Below, piece by piece: positions 7,489 to 9,943 of a stretch of DNA of 9,943 nucleotides. Source of the DNA: Bacteroidales bacterium UBA5235 (GTDB taxonomy: Bacteria; Bacteroidota; Bacteroidia; Bacteroidales; VadinHA17); the NCBI GenBank assembly GCA_002409145.1, contig DHUL01000051.1, positions 109,828-119,770 on the forward strand, written 5' to 3'. Both the position numbers and the translations under genes were made by a program. A model generated the notes under the pieces. It made no database searches, was not told where the DNA came from, and saw only the letters and a list, made by a program, of their open reading frames with translations. Every line of letters begins with the position of its first letter. The stretch's first letter is position 1.

Positions 7489-8227
7489 CCTTCCTTACGT
7501 CTTCCGGCTCACTCTGGTGGCATCCGTTGTCTGCAGTGACCACATGCCTGAAATATTCAAAATCCCTTCCTTCCTTTCTGAACTCCATCCCCATCTCTTC
7601 AGCCTTCTTCTCGGAAGCCTCCTCAATGGCATCATAGAGATCCTGTCCGCCGGTAACTTTGAAGATGCTCCTAAGCTCATCGAGCACATCATCCGATATG
7701 CGCCTTGTAGGCCCCTCCTTTCCGTTGAGCTCGCCGCCGAGGCGGGCGAGGGAGTCATCAAGATGATTATAATAGTGCTCCCATGCCGGACCCTGTTCCG
7801 GATGGGCTTCAGGATCGACGTCATATGAGACGACACAGTAACCGTGTTTGAGGACATTATCACCTACGGTACGCTTAAGGGCGAACTGCTGCCTCCCCTT
7901 TTCGGAGTCGGTAAAGTATCCCAGCTCCTGTGACAGCTTGCGGAGAGCCATGATGACCATGCCAGGGGTGTTGCCCCTGGGACAGCGGGTCTTGCAGCTC
8001 ATACATTGGCCACAGTACCAGATGGTCTCACTCTTCAGCAACTCCCTGATGACATCATTGTTGCGGGTCTGCACAAGGTCAATAACCCGGCGCGGATCAT
8101 ACTGGTAATACTCGGCTGCAGGACATATGCCTGTGCATATTCCGCAGTTCATACAGGCCTTCAGTCCCTCCTTGAAACGGATATCCTGCAACAGCCTTGA
8201 ATAGAGATCTTCCATAGGTTCCGTCAT
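7466..8227 (-). CDS. hdrC: HdrC-like 4Fe-4S protein with long C-terminal extension
   Basis: This is the first gene of the operon, 253 residues from the ATG at 8227. Two complete 4Fe-4S motifs are seen: C25, C28, C31, C35-P and C72, C75, C78, C82-P, the second in the HdrC-typical WYCGQC context followed by RCPRG. The segment up to about residue 105 is a normal HdrC. The remaining 150 residues are an extension not found in archaeal HdrC (about 185 in total). It is largely charged and probably helical, with two extra Cys (C131, C236) and a Glu/Lys-rich stretch near 200-225. A longer reading from a TTG at 8257 is possible, but that TTG lies upstream of the -7 element and would not be transcribed from it. 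The ATG at 8227 is preceded by GAAAGGG, a fair ribosome-binding site. It probably passes electrons between the HdrA flavin and the HdrB-like protein. Confidence 0.92.
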   Translation of the reverse strand: MTEPMEDLYSRLLQDIRFKEGLKACMNCGICTGICPAAEYYQYDPRRVIDLVQTRNNDVIRELLKSETIWYCGQCMSCKTRCPRGNTPGMVIMALRKLSQELGYFTDSEKGRQQFALKRTVGDNVLKHGYCVVSYDVDPEAHPEQGPAWEHYYNHLDDSLARLGGELNGKEGPTRRISDDVLDELRSIFKVTGGQDLYDAIEEASEKKAEEMGMEFRKEGRDFEYFRHVVTADNGCHQSEPEDVRKDVYETGR

Positions 8228-8364
8228 TGCCCTTTCAGGGAAGTTCAAAATTAGCAATGACTTATGATGCAGGGAACGGACTTTTAGCCCATTTTTTCTG
8301 AGTATTTATACTTAGGAACAGGCAAGAGGCAAAATTTCTAACTTTATTGCCAAACCCCTGACCA
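8228..8364. other. Divergent intergenic region between the Hdr-like operon and the DUF2961 gene
   Basis: This 137-base region must hold promoters for both directions. The minus-strand -7 element at 8246-8253 is described separately. For the plus-strand gene, TAACTTTA at 8339-8346 matches seven of eight consensus positions but has no TTTG at the right distance upstream. TATACTTAG at 8307-8315 is a weaker alternative. A small inverted repeat, CCCT-TTC-AGGG at 8230-8240, overlaps the operon's ribosome-binding site and is too short to call an operator. I see no tRNA, riboswitch-like conserved core or terminator here. Confidence 0.5.
8246..8253 (-). promoter_or_regulatory. -7 promoter element of the Hdr-like operon
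   Basis: On the minus strand the bases read TAATTTTG, a perfect match to the Bacteroidota sigma -7 consensus TAnnTTTG. It lies 18 bases before the ATG at 8227, which would give a start of transcription near 8240 and a leader of only about a dozen bases containing the ribosome-binding site GAAAGGG. A -33 TTTG box is not evident; the bases at that distance are GTTCCC. The match also helps decide the start codon, because the alternative TTG at 8257 lies upstream of it. Consensus matching only; a single 8-base motif can occur by chance. Confidence 0.5.
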
Positions 8365-9943
8365 ATGAAAAAGCGATTACCAACCCTGGTTGCGCTGGCT
8401 ATTATGACGGCTCTGATGACAACCATATCATGCAGGAATGAGCAGGTCATCACTTTCCGGTCACTGCTCCGGGAAATGGCCTCGGCAGGAACGCTGATGT
8501 ATTACCCCTCCCCTGCCTACAGGCTGGTGCAGTTCAGCTCATATGACAGGCGAAGCATCCACCCTGACAGCGCAGGATGGTATGCAAACAACGACTATAC
8601 CAATTTCATAAGGGAGGAAGACACTGACGGACGGCATGAGTACGTCATGCTGGAGGCTGACGGGCCAGGCGTCATTGTCCGCTGGTGGATGACATTCGGA
8701 AATGCCAGCGCCATGAACTCAAATATCAGGGTTTATCTCGACGGGAAGCCCGATCCGGTCATTGAAGGCAATGCACCGGAACTGGTTGGTGGAGGTGTCC
8801 TTGCACCCGCGCCACTCAGTACGTCAGTCTCACCTCTGACAGAACCGCAGCGCCGTGGATACAACCTCTACCTTCCAATTCCCTTTTCTGAAAAATGCCG
8901 GATCACACTCGAGAACGATTCTGTTTTATTAACTCCACAAAGACACACTCCTTCAATATATTACAACATTGACGCCCGTCTCTACGAGGAGGGAACAAGG
9001 GTAGTCTCCGCAAAAAGCGGAATGTTCTCCGATGATTCACTTGCTGTTGCTGAGTGCGCTTCAAACCTTCTCCTGGATATCAGCTCCCGGAGTGATGAAA
9101 AAACTGTCAGGTCAGTTGAAGGAATGTTTCCACCGGGGACGGAATGCTCCTTGGCCGTGACAGGAAATGACCAGGCTGTAAGCAGCCTCTCACTCATGCT
9201 GTCGGGAGGTGATACGGCATCGGTGCTGAGAGGAGCTGTCATCCGTTTGTACTTTGACGGCATGCAAACTGCAGAAGTGCCGGCTGGAAACTTTTTCGGC
9301 ACAGGCTATTCATACAACACCAGCCGTACACGTTTTACGGCTGCAGACCCTGACGGCACGCTTCACTCCTCATGGCTGATGCCATTCCGTGACAGCTGCA
9401 GGATAAGCATCTTCAACGGGACTGATGATACCATCGCAATCAATGCCCGTATGGGCCTGACCAGGTATAAATGGGAAGCCAATTCAATGCATTTCGGGGC
9501 CTCATGGAAGGAGTACCCGGGTTTTGAGACTGCCGGCTCAGAAGACACCGGGGGAACGGGACTACATACTGACCTGAACATCGCTGAGCTCAAAGGGAAA
9601 GGGGTATATGCCGGTGACGCCGTGCTGGTCTTCAACACTGCAGATGCATGGTGGGGTGAGGGCGATGAAAAGATCTACATCGATGGTGAGCCTTTTCCCT
9701 CTTCATTCGGTACAGGTACGGAGGACTACTTTGGTTATGCCTGGTGCCGGCCCGAGCCGTTTGATCACCCGTTTATCGCACAGCCGGCAGGGTACGGGAA
9801 CTTTCACCCGGGGATGAGTGTGAACATGCGGTACCGGATCCTCGATGCAATACCCTTTTCTGAATCACTGAAGGCAGATATAGAGTTGTGGCACTGGGTG
9901 AAGACCACCATTGACTTCTCGGTGACGGCATATTATTATATGT
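8365..9943 (+). CDS. DUF2961 / GH172-family glycoside hydrolase, lipoprotein, 3' truncated by window
   Basis: A frame of 526 codons runs from ATG at 8365 to the window's end with no stop. The N-terminus (MKKR, hydrophobic core, then TISC) is a lipoprotein signal peptide with Cys23 as the lipidated residue, so the enzyme is probably attached to the cell envelope. Family features of DUF2961 appear in order: SLLREM (33-38), SSYDRRS (58-64), GWYANND (71-77), the acidic IREED (82-86), GPG followed by RWW (100-108), then WWGEGDEKIYIDGE starting near 429 and FGTGTEDYFGYAW starting near 448. GH172 enzymes act on furanosides such as fructofuranose or D-arabinofuranose. Their two catalytic glutamates lie 21 residues apart, in GEGD and GTGTED. 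Here these are E432 and E453, also 21 apart, so the protein is probably active. The exact sugar cannot be read from the sequence. It is divergent from the Hdr-like operon and probably unrelated to it. Confidence 0.93.
   Translation, partial: MKKRLPTLVALAIMTALMTTISCRNEQVITFRSLLREMASAGTLMYYPSPAYRLVQFSSYDRRSIHPDSAGWYANNDYTNFIREEDTDGRHEYVMLEADGPGVIVRWWMTFGNASAMNSNIRVYLDGKPDPVIEGNAPELVGGGVLAPAPLSTSVSPLTEPQRRGYNLYLPIPFSEKCRITLENDSVLLTPQRHTPSIYYNIDARLYEEGTRVVSAKSGMFSDDSLAVAECASNLLLDISSRSDEKTVRSVEGMFPPGTECSLAVTGNDQAVSSLSLMLSGGDTASVLRGAVIRLYFDGMQTAEVPAGNFFGTGYSYNTSRTRFTAADPDGTLHSSWLMPFRDSCRISIFNGTDDTIAINARMGLTRYKWEANSMHFGASWKEYPGFETAGSEDTGGTGLHTDLNIAELKGKGVYAGDAVLVFNTADAWWGEGDEKIYIDGEPFPSSFGTGTEDYFGYAWCRPEPFDHPFIAQPAGYGNFHPGMSVNMRYRILDAIPFSESLKADIELWHWVKTTIDFSVTAYYYM

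Noticed and set aside
3149..8227. Canonical methanogen-type heterodisulfide reductase or sulfate-reduction Qmo/Dsr complex
   Set aside because: The HdrB-like subunit lacks two CCG ligands, HdrA lacks its ferredoxin domains, the gene set does not match QmoABC or DsrMKJOP, and no apr or dsr genes are present. Only the family relationship is kept.
8228..8257. Ten-residue longer N-terminus of the first HdrC-like protein from a TTG codon
   Set aside because: The extension would overlap and precede the -7 promoter element, has no ribosome-binding site, and family members start close to the chosen ATG, which has GAAAGGG in front.

Overview
The window reads as chromosomal DNA of an anaerobic or facultatively anaerobic member of the Bacteroidota, probably close to Bacteroidales or Marinilabiliales. 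This is an inference from several signs. Two genes have lipoprotein signal peptides and lack a clear Shine-Dalgarno sequence. A TAnnTTTG-type -7 element, typical of the phylum, lies in front of the main operon. PurL is a single long polypeptide ending in a glutaminase domain, and a DUF2961/GH172-type lipoprotein is present. Base composition and coding style are even throughout. I saw no insertion sequence, integrase, CRISPR array, tRNA or rRNA.

Layout: (1) Bases 1-2418, plus strand: the C-terminal two thirds of purL (FGAM synthase, purine biosynthesis), cut by the window's left edge. (2) Bases 2451-3005, minus strand: a small lipoprotein of unknown function, convergent with purL. (3) Bases 3149-8227, minus strand: five tightly overlapping genes forming one operon. 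In transcription order these are an HdrC-like protein with a long tail, an HdrB-like protein, a minimal HdrA-like flavoprotein, a second very small HdrC-like protein, and a membrane-anchored HdrE-HdrD fusion with a NarI-like cytochrome b domain, two 4Fe-4S sites and two CCG domains. (4) Bases 8228-8364: a divergent intergenic region carrying the operon's promoter. (5) Bases 8365-9943, plus strand: a DUF2961/GH172-family lipoprotein, cut by the right edge.

The most interesting part is the Hdr-like operon. It places a soluble HdrCBA module next to a membrane HdrDE-type module, with every gene overlapping the next, so the products are very probably one complex. It has no hydrogenase subunit, MvhD, Flx/NADH module, ETF, Apr or Dsr gene beside it. 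The likely role is electron transfer between an unknown soluble donor or acceptor and the (mena)quinone pool, conceptually like the Qmo, Hme or DsrMK complexes. Several cofactor sites deviate from the archaeal Hdr pattern. The N-terminal CCG motif of the HdrB homologue has lost two of five cysteines, the first cluster motif of the small HdrC has lost one, and HdrA is reduced to its FAD core. This argues against a true CoM-S-S-CoB heterodisulfide reductase and for a distinct Bacteroidota quinone-linked Hdr-like complex whose substrate is unknown.
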